51,145 nt of DNA from Paenibacillus cymbidii (GTDB taxonomy: Bacteria > Bacillota > Bacilli > Paenibacillales > NBRC-103111), in contig NZ_SHLX01000051.1 of NCBI RefSeq assembly GCF_004764705.1, positions 1 through 51,145 on the forward strand. The letters run 5' to 3'. The translations under genes and the position numbers were made by a program. Each line of letters starts with the position of its first letter. The stretch's first letter is position 1. The notes under the pieces were generated by a model that saw only the letters and a list, made by a program, of their open reading frames with translations, did not search any database and was not told the DNA's origin. This document shows positions 8,027 through 15,442 of this stretch, one piece after another.

Positions 8027-8069
8027 GGCTGTCCGGACCACGGCATTGTGGGACCGGGCGGCCATTTTT
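8027..8069 (+). terminator. Terminator after the response-regulator unit
   Basis: A stem GGCTGTCCGG / CCGGGCGGCC with an inner CCAC/GTGG extension is followed by ATTTTTG. It separates the response regulator and the 40-codon ORF from the histidine kinase at 8209. The remaining bases to 8190 contain no gene I can support. Confidence 0.7.
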
Positions 8070-8208
8070 GTTTGCCGAGCGATCCCGGCGATCCGGCACT
8101 GGCAGGTTGCCTTTTGCGGCTCTTTCATGGTAAAACAAGAAAGACGGGCCCGCATCGGAAACGATCCGTGCTTCAAGGCGCCGGACTGCTGCGGAGGGAA
8201 ACACACCC

Positions 8209-9558
8209 ATGAGCGATGCCATCTTTTTGCTTGTGTTTTGCACCATGGTGCCAACAAGCGTCTATTTGCTCGTCAAGCATCGCCGCAGCAACCTCGTGTT
8301 CTGGGGAGCGATCACCTTGTTGTTCGCCGGACTAAGCGGGCTTCAAGTGGCGTTTGAACATTACGCGATCCCCTTTTTCCGGCAGCACGGGATGTCGATG
8401 TTCTGGCTGGAGAAGTTCATCTGGGTCTCCGACAAGCTGAACAGCACGATTCATTCCGTCCCCTACTGGTCCATTCTCCTGTTCTTCCTGCATTATGCCG
8501 GTTTCTCGAACAAATATTTCAATACGATCCTGCCCATTCCGGTATGGATTTCCATCTGGAACAAAAAAATCGGCCTCGTGCTGACGGTAAATTACCCGTT
8601 TATTTTGGCATGGGGAATTCCGTATGCGATTTGTTCTTATTTGCTCCTGTTCTACGTCTTGATCAAGGAGAAGCAGCGCGCCCAGATCCCCCGCCATCTG
8701 GCGACAGCCGCCATTTTTTTGGCGCCCGAAACCGCCTTGATTTTGTATCAAAGCGACGGCTGGATTTTAAATTTTCAATCGAATCTGTTGATTGCCGTCT
8801 CCTTCCTGCTCCTGTTCAGCATCTCTCTGGTCATTGTCCTGTACCTGCAAAACGCGTTCCTGAACGTCAATCGCAAGACTGTCATCGGGAAAATTCATGT
8901 CGGCACTAAAATGATGCAGCATGCGATCAAAAACGCCGCCGGCAAAATCAAGCTGAACGCGCTCAACATTCGGCAAAGCCTGAACCGCCAAAATTACGAC
9001 GACGCCTCCAGACAGCTCGACTATTTGCTCGCAACGAACGAGCATCTGATTGGCATGATGGACAAGCTTTCCTATATGACGCGGAACAAAATCATGCTCT
9101 CGCTGGTGCCTCACGACTTGCTGACGGTGGCGAAAGAGGTTACGGCCCCGCTCAGCTCCCATACGGAAATTGTGTTCCTGCTCCCTTCGTCGCCGGTGTC
9201 GGTCCCGATCGATAAAGCGCTCGTCGTCGAATGTTTGACGAACATCATCGACAATGCGCTCGAAGCGATGGACGACGCCGGCACGATCGAGATCGGGCTG
9301 CAGCGCAAAAAATCGCGGCTCGCCTTGTCCATTGCCGATTCAGGCAAAGGAATGAATCCGGAGCAGCTCGCCATGATCGCGGAACCGTTCTACTCCACCA
9401 AAGCCAAATCCGGGCGAAACTTCGGGCTCGGCATGTATTATGTCAAAAAAGTGATGGACGCCCACAACGGCAAACTGTACGTCGCCAGCCAAATCGGCAA
9501 AGGCACCTGTGTGACGCTCGAGTTTCCGATTCACCCAACGTCGGCGTCAGGCGCCTGA
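8209..9558 (+). CDS. Multi-pass membrane sensor histidine kinase
   Basis: A 449-aa protein. The N-terminal ~225 residues form about six to seven hydrophobic segments with short loops and no large extracytoplasmic domain, as in peptide-sensing kinases such as ComP and AgrC. The likely phosphoacceptor region is around MMQHAIKNAAGKIKLNA. The ATP-binding domain has the N box (NIIDNALEAMDD), G1 (DSGKGMN), F (EPFYSTK) and G2 (NFGLGMYYVKK). GGAGGG precedes the ATG. It lies downstream of the response regulator and 136 bp upstream of a second kinase. The ligand is unknown; the RiPP-like precursor at 11.6 kb is the obvious candidate. Confidence 0.87.
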   Translation: MSDAIFLLVFCTMVPTSVYLLVKHRRSNLVFWGAITLLFAGLSGLQVAFEHYAIPFFRQHGMSMFWLEKFIWVSDKLNSTIHSVPYWSILLFFLHYAGFSNKYFNTILPIPVWISIWNKKIGLVLTVNYPFILAWGIPYAICSYLLLFYVLIKEKQRAQIPRHLATAAIFLAPETALILYQSDGWILNFQSNLLIAVSFLLLFSISLVIVLYLQNAFLNVNRKTVIGKIHVGTKMMQHAIKNAAGKIKLNALNIRQSLNRQNYDDASRQLDYLLATNEHLIGMMDKLSYMTRNKIMLSLVPHDLLTVAKEVTAPLSSHTEIVFLLPSSPVSVPIDKALVVECLTNIIDNALEAMDDAGTIEIGLQRKKSRLALSIADSGKGMNPEQLAMIAEPFYSTKAKSGRNFGLGMYYVKKVMDAHNGKLYVASQIGKGTCVTLEFPIHPTSASGA

Positions 9559-9694
9559 AATTGCTTCCCGCTTTATAGTCGCCAAGTCCTTCAAAAAGAC
9601 ACGAAATTACAAAATTCTGCACATTTTTGAACAGGACTATGACAAATCATGTCGAATTGGATATCTACAACAGCCAATTTCATGGGGTGAAGGG

Positions 9695-11599
9695 ATGATT
9701 TCATTCCGCTTCAGGGCGGTTTTCTTATTGGTTGTCTCCTTGATTGTCCTTGCGGCCGCCTGCCCGCAGCTCGGGTTTGCCAAGCCCAGGTCCGATGAAG
9801 TGCAGATCAACCAATGGCGGATGCAATGGATCAATGAAGGAACAAGTCCGGATCAACCGCCGGCGTTTACCGACGACTGGTTCGCCGTGGAGGTCGGCAA
9901 GCCGGTTACGTCACTCCCAAGCGGATACAACGGAGCCTGGGTGCGGATTACCGTTCCGCCGACCCAGAATTGGCTTACGCCGGGATTGCTGATCAATTAT
10001 ATGTACGGCCTCGACATCGGCGTTTACGAAGATGACCGACTGATCTACCGCTCGACGAGGGACTTCGACTTCGACCGGAATATGCTCCTGGTCTCCCTCG
10101 CGTCCCGTTCGACGCCGAGCGATCTGTATATTCACATCCGTTCAATCGATCGCGCGGGACTGAGCGGCATCGTGCGGGTCGGGGACTTGCATACGCTGTC
10201 GGAATCGTATATGCGCGAGGAAGTGCCGAGCCTGCTGCTCGGCGCCGCCATCGCTTTTCTCGGGCTGCTGATGCTGCTCATTTCCGGTTACCTGAACGCC
10301 CAGCAGCGCGGTCCCTGGATTGCGCTCAGCCTGATCGCCTTGACGATCAGCATACTGATTACGACGTACTCCACGTTGATGTACATCATTTTTGCGAAAT
10401 ACGGGAATTTGCTGCTCTTTCTGTTCGACGCTTCGATGCTCGTGCTGTTCCCGTCGCTCCACTTCTATGTGGCGTCGATCTTCCGCGGCAAGCTTGTGTT
10501 CTTCAAGCGGTTTGGCCGCTGGTTCGCAGGTTACGCCGCGTTCTGCCTCTTGATTCTGGTCTTGAATCAGTTGATCGGCGATTCGTTCTTTTTCTTCTAC
10601 AGGTTGTTTACATACTGGCTGCTGGCTCCGTTCATTCTCGTCCACCTGCTCATGGTGTTGATCGTATCGGTCGTTCAGGCGACCCGGGGCAACAGGAACA
10701 GCATGATTCTGGCTGCCGGCTTCCTTGCCCTGGCCGGTTCCGGGGTAGCCGATTTGATGCTGCTCTACGTCAACAAGGCAACGAAAGTTCCCTTTCTGTG
10801 GAAAATCGGCGTTGTCCTGTTGATCGGTTCGCTTGTCATCACACTGGCGCGGCGCATTTCGGCGGATTACCGGAAGCTGTCGTCTTATGCCAAGGAGCTG
10901 GAGTTGTACAACCATCAAGTGCAACGCGCGGAAAAAATGAAGTTCGTCAGCGACCTTGCCGCCTCCATCGCCCATGAGGTGCGTAATCCGCTGCAAGTGA
11001 CAAGAGGGTTTCTGCAGCTCATGGCCGGCAAGTCGGACGAAGCTTCCCAGTCCTATTTCAATATCGCGGTCAACGAACTGGACAGAGCTTCCACGATCAT
11101 TACCGACTTCCTGACGTTTGCCAAGCCCGAAATGGACACGATCGTCACGATCGACATCTGCCAGGAAATGACTCATATTCATACGATCATCAGTCCGATG
11201 GCGGCTTATCAGGGGGCCAATATTTCGGTACTGAAGATGGAGAACCTGTATGTGCGGGGAAATCCGTCCAAATTCAAACAAGCTTTTATGAACATTATCA
11301 AAAACAGCATTGAAGCATCGCGTGAGAACGGAACGATCGAATGGAGCGTTTACGCCGACAACGACACGGCGGTCATCCGTATTTCGGACAACGGCGAGGG
11401 GATGGATTACGATCAAATCGCCAAGCTCGGGGAGCCCTACTACTCGACCAAAACGAAGGGCACCGGGCTCGGCTTGATGGTGACGTTCCGCATCATTGAA
11501 GTGATGAATGGAACGCTTGAATTCCGCAGTGAAAAAGGAAAAGGAACCGAAGCGATCGCCCGATTCCCTCTGGTTCGACACAATCAAGCCCAAACGTAG
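9695..11599 (+). CDS. Sensor histidine kinase with 7TMR-DISM-type sensor region
   Basis: A 634-aa protein: signal peptide (about 1-29), an extracytoplasmic beta-rich domain (about 30-165), seven hydrophobic segments (about 170-395), a HisKA domain with H427 in SIAHEVRNP, and an ATPase domain (NIIKNSIEASREN, SDNGEGM, GTGLGLMVT). This is the 7TM-DISM receptor layout, with a kinase half similar to sporulation kinases. GGGTGAAGGG precedes the ATG. Its 3' end overlaps the convergent RiPP precursor gene by 16 bp. It has no response regulator of its own, so it may share the one at 7123. Confidence 0.87.
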   Translation: MISFRFRAVFLLVVSLIVLAAACPQLGFAKPRSDEVQINQWRMQWINEGTSPDQPPAFTDDWFAVEVGKPVTSLPSGYNGAWVRITVPPTQNWLTPGLLINYMYGLDIGVYEDDRLIYRSTRDFDFDRNMLLVSLASRSTPSDLYIHIRSIDRAGLSGIVRVGDLHTLSESYMREEVPSLLLGAAIAFLGLLMLLISGYLNAQQRGPWIALSLIALTISILITTYSTLMYIIFAKYGNLLLFLFDASMLVLFPSLHFYVASIFRGKLVFFKRFGRWFAGYAAFCLLILVLNQLIGDSFFFFYRLFTYWLLAPFILVHLLMVLIVSVVQATRGNRNSMILAAGFLALAGSGVADLMLLYVNKATKVPFLWKIGVVLLIGSLVITLARRISADYRKLSSYAKELELYNHQVQRAEKMKFVSDLAASIAHEVRNPLQVTRGFLQLMAGKSDEASQSYFNIAVNELDRASTIITDFLTFAKPEMDTIVTIDICQEMTHIHTIISPMAAYQGANISVLKMENLYVRGNPSKFKQAFMNIIKNSIEASRENGTIEWSVYADNDTAVIRISDNGEGMDYDQIAKLGEPYYSTKTKGTGLGLMVTFRIIEVMNGTLEFRSEKGKGTEAIARFPLVRHNQAQT

Positions 11600-11826
11600 T
11601 TCGGAATACTGCCGTCCGGAACGGTTACGTCTTCCGGATTCGGCGGAATGACGAGCACGTAGCTGGTTGGCGTTTCCTCGACGACATTCAGTTCGATTGC
11701 CTCCGGCAGTTCGATGCCGAACGCTTGCGAGATCGCGGCTTTCGGGTCTTGCAGCAATTGCTGCTTGAATGCGGGATCTGCCCAAGCTTTCTGGATGATC
11801 TGAACCTTTAACGTTTCTGCGGACAC
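11584..11826 (-). CDS. NHLP-leader RiPP precursor peptide with penultimate Trp
   Basis: An 80-aa peptide. Residues 1-62 match the nitrile-hydratase-like leader peptide (NHLP, proteusin-type) family: KAWADPAFKQQLLQDPKAA, then FGIELPEAIELNVVEETP and YVLVIPP. The remaining 18 residues (NPEDVTVPDGSIPNYVWA) would contain the core. They have no Cys and no GG site, and Trp79 is next to last. I prefer GTG 11826 because AAAGG is 11 bp upstream; GTG 11835 is too close to that site. The upstream neighbour on the same strand is a class I isoprenoid-synthase-fold protein, so prenylation of the Trp, as in ComX, is a reasonable inference. No protease or exporter gene is nearby. Confidence 0.82.
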   Translation of the reverse strand: MSAETLKVQIIQKAWADPAFKQQLLQDPKAAISQAFGIELPEAIELNVVEETPTSYVLVIPPNPEDVTVPDGSIPNYVWA

Positions 11827-11850
11827 GGGACACACAACCTTTCGGAAAAT

Positions 11851-11881
11851 GGTATGTATGAACTACATGTCTATCATACCA
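11851..11881 (-). promoter_or_regulatory. Promoter with overlapping palindrome ahead of the RiPP precursor
   Basis: On the minus strand an extended -10 (TGGTATGAT, 11873-11881) lies about 47 bp upstream of the GTG. The same place holds an imperfect dyad with outer arms GGTATG (11851-11856) and CATACC (11875-11880), suitable as an operator. The -35 is poor. The precursor therefore probably has its own promoter, separate from that of the isoprenoid-synthase-like gene. Confidence 0.5.
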
Positions 11882-11900
11882 TGACGTTGTGCCTAATTTG

Positions 11901-12911
11901 TTAACTTTTATCGGATTTCATCAAAATTTGCGAAAATGCACCGTTTTTTGCGAAATTATGTATTGTTTCCCTGGTCTGTTGTGCATCCTTGTGCAGTGTT
12001 TGCACGATCGTGCGTTGGAAAGCGGTCAACCCGTGCGGAACGTTCGGCAGGCGCTGCAGCCGGTCGAGGTATTCCGCAGCGATGGCGGCCAGCCGGTCGA
12101 GGACCCCGTGACGGAAGATGGCCCGCTTGACGGTTCGTTCGTCCAGCGGTTCGCCCGCGGATAAGGCGAGTTCGTCGCGCACCAGCGTCAGCAAGGCGTT
12201 GCGGTTCGGTTCGGCGAGGTCCTCGCGCCAGTCCGCCCGATCGTCGGACAGCTGCAGCGCGGCAAGCGCCAGCTCCGTCGCCAGCTCCCAATCGGGAATG
12301 CGTTCCAGCTGCCCCGACCAGATCAGCTGCCCGGCAACGCACAGCTTGACCGGGGCCGCCTTGCCCGCCAATTGCGCGAAGTCGTGCGGATCGACCGGTT
12401 CCGCCGCTTCGCGGTTTACGGCAATCGCCCATTGCTCCGTGTAGCTGCGTTCGTATGACCAGAGTGCCGAATCCTGGGGAAAATGTTTGGCGTACCGCTG
12501 CCGGAACAACCCGGACAGCAGCTGCCCCAGCGCCAGCGATCGCCGCAAGCCTGCGGGCATCCGGTCCGTACCTGCGTCCATCGCATCGTCCAGCACAAAA
12601 TAATGAAGCATCGCATACAGGTTGCCGACCGCCATATCCCGGCAAAGTTCGATCGGTACTCCCGACGTTTCCCGCAGCCAATACGGCAGCAAGAAGCAAA
12701 CAGCATTCGTTCCGCCGCCGTTCCGATGCGGATGGCTGCGCGACAGCAATGTATGTCCGACGGCACGCATCGGTTCAGGCAGCTCCTGGATCTCCCGCAG
12801 CGCCTCGGCGAAAACGCGATCGATTTCATCCCGGTAAAGCTCCAGGCCATCGGCCGGCAAATCGTTATTGGCCTGCATCTCCTGCATAACCTGCGTATCC
12901 GGCTTCTCCAT
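11901..12911 (-). CDS. Class I isoprenoid-synthase-fold protein, possibly a peptide prenyltransferase
   Basis: A 336-aa, mostly helical protein. Two Asp-rich Mg-diphosphate motifs are at positions expected for class I isoprenoid enzymes: D108-D109-A-M-D112 and D223-D224-R-A-D227 followed by W-R-E-D. The family includes polyprenyl synthases, terpene synthases and ComQ, which prenylates a Trp of ComX. It ends 75 bp upstream of the NHLP precursor on the same strand and there is no terpene pathway gene nearby. That context favours a ComQ-like role; a small terpene synthase remains possible. GGGGGG precedes the ATG. Confidence 0.75.
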   Translation of the reverse strand: MEKPDTQVMQEMQANNDLPADGLELYRDEIDRVFAEALREIQELPEPMRAVGHTLLSRSHPHRNGGGTNAVCFLLPYWLRETSGVPIELCRDMAVGNLYAMLHYFVLDDAMDAGTDRMPAGLRRSLALGQLLSGLFRQRYAKHFPQDSALWSYERSYTEQWAIAVNREAAEPVDPHDFAQLAGKAAPVKLCVAGQLIWSGQLERIPDWELATELALAALQLSDDRADWREDLAEPNRNALLTLVRDELALSAGEPLDERTVKRAIFRHGVLDRLAAIAAEYLDRLQRLPNVPHGLTAFQRTIVQTLHKDAQQTRETIHNFAKNGAFSQILMKSDKS

Positions 12912-12958
12912 TGTGGACCGCCCCCCTCTTTCCGTCTCCCCTGATCCATTCCATTCTC

Positions 12959-12967
12959 ATCATAGCA
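12959..12967 (-). promoter_or_regulatory. Extended -10 promoter of the isoprenoid-synthase-like gene
   Basis: TGCTATGAT on the minus strand, 48 bp upstream of the ATG, has the same form as the TGGTATGAT promoter of the adjacent RiPP precursor. No good -35 is visible. Confidence 0.4.
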
Positions 12968-13010
12968 AGGAAAACGTGCCATTAAAAGGGATGCTGTTTT
13001 TCCCTGCTGC

Positions 13011-14057
13011 TCACAACGCGCCATAGGTCCCTACCGAAAGCAGGATGGAAACGACTGTCAGTACGGCGAAGGGGCGCAGCGCCTTCGCGCGCAGCAGACG
13101 AAAGTCAACGCACAGGCCGAGGCCGACCATGGCCATCGTCAACAGAAACGAAGCCAGCGCCGAAAAACCGTTCATCCACGATTCGGGCAGTACGATACGG
13201 CTGCCCAATACGTAGCTGCCGAGCAAGCTCATGACCAGAAAGCCGGCGAGAAACCACGGCATTTCCACTCTCCTCTCCCCCGCCGTTTTCCCTTTCCGCT
13301 TCATGACAACGAGCAGCAGCAAGCTGAGCGGCAGCAGCAGAAACACCCGGCCCAGCTTGGCCAGCAGCCCGACGGCCAGCGCGTCTTGCCCGGCCGGCGC
13401 GGCGGCGAGCGCAACGTGCGCGATTTCGTGCAAGCTGACGCCGGACCACAGCCCGTATGCCGCGTTGTCGATCGGCAGCCAGGGGCGAAGCAGCGTGTAG
13501 CCGACGGCAAATCCTGTGCCGAGCAAGGCGATCATGCCGGCTCCGGCCGCGGTATCCTCGTCGCGCGCACGCAGAATCGGCGAAACAGCGGCGATCGCCG
13601 CCGCGCCGCATACGCCGGTGCCGATGCCGAGCAGCAGCGAAAGCGAAGCGTCGGCTTTCAGCCATTTGGCCAGCACGAGCGTGAGCCCGATCGCCGCCAC
13701 GATCGTACCTGCGTCGCGGACGAGCAGCCCCAAACCTTGATGCAGCACAACATCGATGTTCAGCTTCAGGCCGAACAGGACGATGCCGAACCGCAGGAGC
13801 TTGCGTGCGGCGAATTGAATGCCTTCGCGGAGCGGCTCCGGGTATCCGAAGAGCTGCCGGTAAACGGCGGCAAGCAAGATGGCGCAAGCAAGCGGCGCCA
13901 GCCGGTTCAAGCCGGGCAACGCGGAGACGCCATATCCGAGCAACGCGATGACGCCGGTAAACAGGATGCCGGTCAACTTGCGTACAGCGTCGCGATCGGC
14001 AACGCTTTTGCCAACTCCCCTTGGGCGGATATTGCTGCGATGGTGGTTTGGGTGCAT
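13011..14057 (-). CDS. YeiH family putative sulfate/anion exporter
   Basis: A 348-aa integral membrane protein of COG2855 (YeiH, UPF0324) with about ten hydrophobic segments. Typical motifs are LRFGIVLFGLKLN, GIGTGVCGAAAIAA and SGVSLHEIAHVALAA. GGAGATG precedes the ATG. It is divergent from a LysR regulator, the same pairing as yeiH/yeiE in enterobacteria. The substrate is unproven in the family; sulfite or sulfate is usually suggested. Confidence 0.87.
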   Translation of the reverse strand: MHPNHHRSNIRPRGVGKSVADRDAVRKLTGILFTGVIALLGYGVSALPGLNRLAPLACAILLAAVYRQLFGYPEPLREGIQFAARKLLRFGIVLFGLKLNIDVVLHQGLGLLVRDAGTIVAAIGLTLVLAKWLKADASLSLLLGIGTGVCGAAAIAAVSPILRARDEDTAAGAGMIALLGTGFAVGYTLLRPWLPIDNAAYGLWSGVSLHEIAHVALAAAPAGQDALAVGLLAKLGRVFLLLPLSLLLLVVMKRKGKTAGERRVEMPWFLAGFLVMSLLGSYVLGSRIVLPESWMNGFSALASFLLTMAMVGLGLCVDFRLLRAKALRPFAVLTVVSILLSVGTYGAL

Positions 14058-14276
14058 GATCGTTCATCTCCAGTACCGGGAATCGAGCGGATCGCCGCCG
14101 ATTCGCTCATGTTGTTGCCCTCAGCTTACTGCCGTTGTTGAAATAAGTAAAATAAATCATTAGAATGAATATCATTAGTGATTGCTTATGATTAGAAAAC
14201 GCTGTCGAGGCTGTGGCGGCTTCCGAGGATGAACGGCCGCTTTAATGCCAAACTACTGGCGGAAAGAGGGATCGGG

Positions 14277-15170
14277 TTGGAACCGATGCTGCATGTCTTT
14301 ATGACCGTTGCCGATAAATTGAGCTTCACCCGCGCGGGGGAGGCGCTGCATATGACCCAGCCCGCGGTGAGCCAGCATATTCGGGCGTTGGAGCTTTCTT
14401 TGGGAGCAAAGTTGCTGGAGCGAAACAACAAACAAGTCCGGCTGAGTAAAGCGGGCCGGATCGTTTACCGCCATGCCAAGGAAATTCGCGCGCTGTACGG
14501 GCACATGCAGGCGGCGCTCGACGATTTGACCCATTCGGCCGGCGGCGAATTGGCGATCGGCGCCAGCTATACGTTCGGCGAGTATATTTTGCCCCATGTC
14601 GTCGCGGATCTTCAGGCTCGTTATCCGCTTATCAAGCCGGCGATCACCATCGGCAATACCGCCGAAATCGCCGCGCGGGTCGCCGCTCGCGAGCTTGATG
14701 TCGGGGTTGTGGAAGGCGGGGTCAGCCAGGAGAAAATAACCGTCGAAACGATTGCCGAGGACAGCCTGTATATTATGGCGGCGGCCGCTTATCGCCACCG
14801 GGTGGATGACGCCGTTGCCATACGGGAGCTGTGGAAGGAACCCTGGATTGTGCGCGAATCGGGATCCGGCACGCGAGAAGCCGCGGAGCTGATGTTCGCC
14901 CGCCATGGCGGCCGTCCGGAATCCGTGATGGAGTTCGGGAGCACGCAACTTATCAAGGAGGCGGTCGAAGCGGGTCTCGGCGTCACGCTGCTGTCGCACT
15001 GGACGGTGCGCAAGGAGTTGAAACTCGGCACACTGCAGCGATTGCATGTGGAAGGATTCCCGATTATCCGCCGCTTTTCGCTTGTTGCTCATGCCGACCC
15101 GTTTCATACGAAAGCGGCGACGTTGTTCATTGCGCAATTGCGGGAAAAACGGGGGTTCCCGTCGTTTTGA
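14277..15170 (+). CDS. LysR family regulator of the YeiH-type transporter
   Basis: A LysR protein of about 297 aa with an N-terminal winged HTH (FMTVADKLSFTRAGEALHMTQPAVSQHIRALE) and a C-terminal effector domain (LAIGASYTFGEYILP, ELDVGVVEGG, GLGVTLLSHW). TTG 14277 has GGAAAGAGGG upstream; ATG 14286 and ATG 14229 are alternatives. It is divergent from the YeiH gene. The 220-bp spacer contains AT-rich dyads near 14150-14200 of the T-N11-A kind that LysR proteins bind. A YeiE/CysL-like role in sulfur or anion response is inferred. Confidence 0.87.
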   Translation: MEPMLHVFMTVADKLSFTRAGEALHMTQPAVSQHIRALELSLGAKLLERNNKQVRLSKAGRIVYRHAKEIRALYGHMQAALDDLTHSAGGELAIGASYTFGEYILPHVVADLQARYPLIKPAITIGNTAEIAARVAARELDVGVVEGGVSQEKITVETIAEDSLYIMAAAAYRHRVDDAVAIRELWKEPWIVRESGSGTREAAELMFARHGGRPESVMEFGSTQLIKEAVEAGLGVTLLSHWTVRKELKLGTLQRLHVEGFPIIRRFSLVAHADPFHTKAATLFIAQLREKRGFPSF

Positions 15171-15206
15171 CGGGCTAAGCGGAGGGCTGCAGCAGGGTGC
15201 AGCGCC

Positions 15207-15397
15207 AAATAGGCCATTTTTTATTGCCTATTTCACTAAAAATGGGCAGTCGCCACAAAATAGCCAGTGTTTTCGCTGGCTATTCGAGTCAATCTGCCTG
15301 GATTGCGTCAGTTTGGCCCAAATAACCAGTGTTTTCACTGGCTATTTACGACGAGGCGGAACAAATCGGGCAAATAAGCCATTTTTCATTGGCTATT
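15207..15397. repeat. Array of four intergenic hairpins
   Basis: Four palindromes lie at 15207-15233, 15258-15284, 15320-15347 and 15372-15397. Arms are AAATAGGCCAT, AAATAGCCAGTG, AAATAACCAGTG and AAATAAGCCAT, each with a complementary arm ending in TATT(T). Start-to-start spacing is 51, 62 and 52 bp. The array fills the space between the ends of the LysR gene and the convergent heparinase-like gene. The same layout recurs at 19961-20151 and about 44823-45014. Confidence 0.8.
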
Positions 15398-15442
15398 CTG
15401 GTTACCTGACCCGGCATGATGCGGTCGCCTCTGTTTTTGGTG

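Noticed and set aside
7851..8257. Minus-strand ORFs of 131 and 122 codons between response regulator and kinase
   Set aside because: No ribosome sites, no domains, and they span a plus-strand terminator.
10142..11833. 563-codon minus-strand frame
   Set aside because: Antisense to the second histidine kinase and rich in Arg, Gln and His without any domain.
15207..15397. CRISPR array
   Set aside because: Repeats of about 27 bp with 24-35-bp spacers look CRISPR-like, but each repeat is itself a full palindrome, repeats differ from each other, the same four recur elsewhere, and there are no cas genes.
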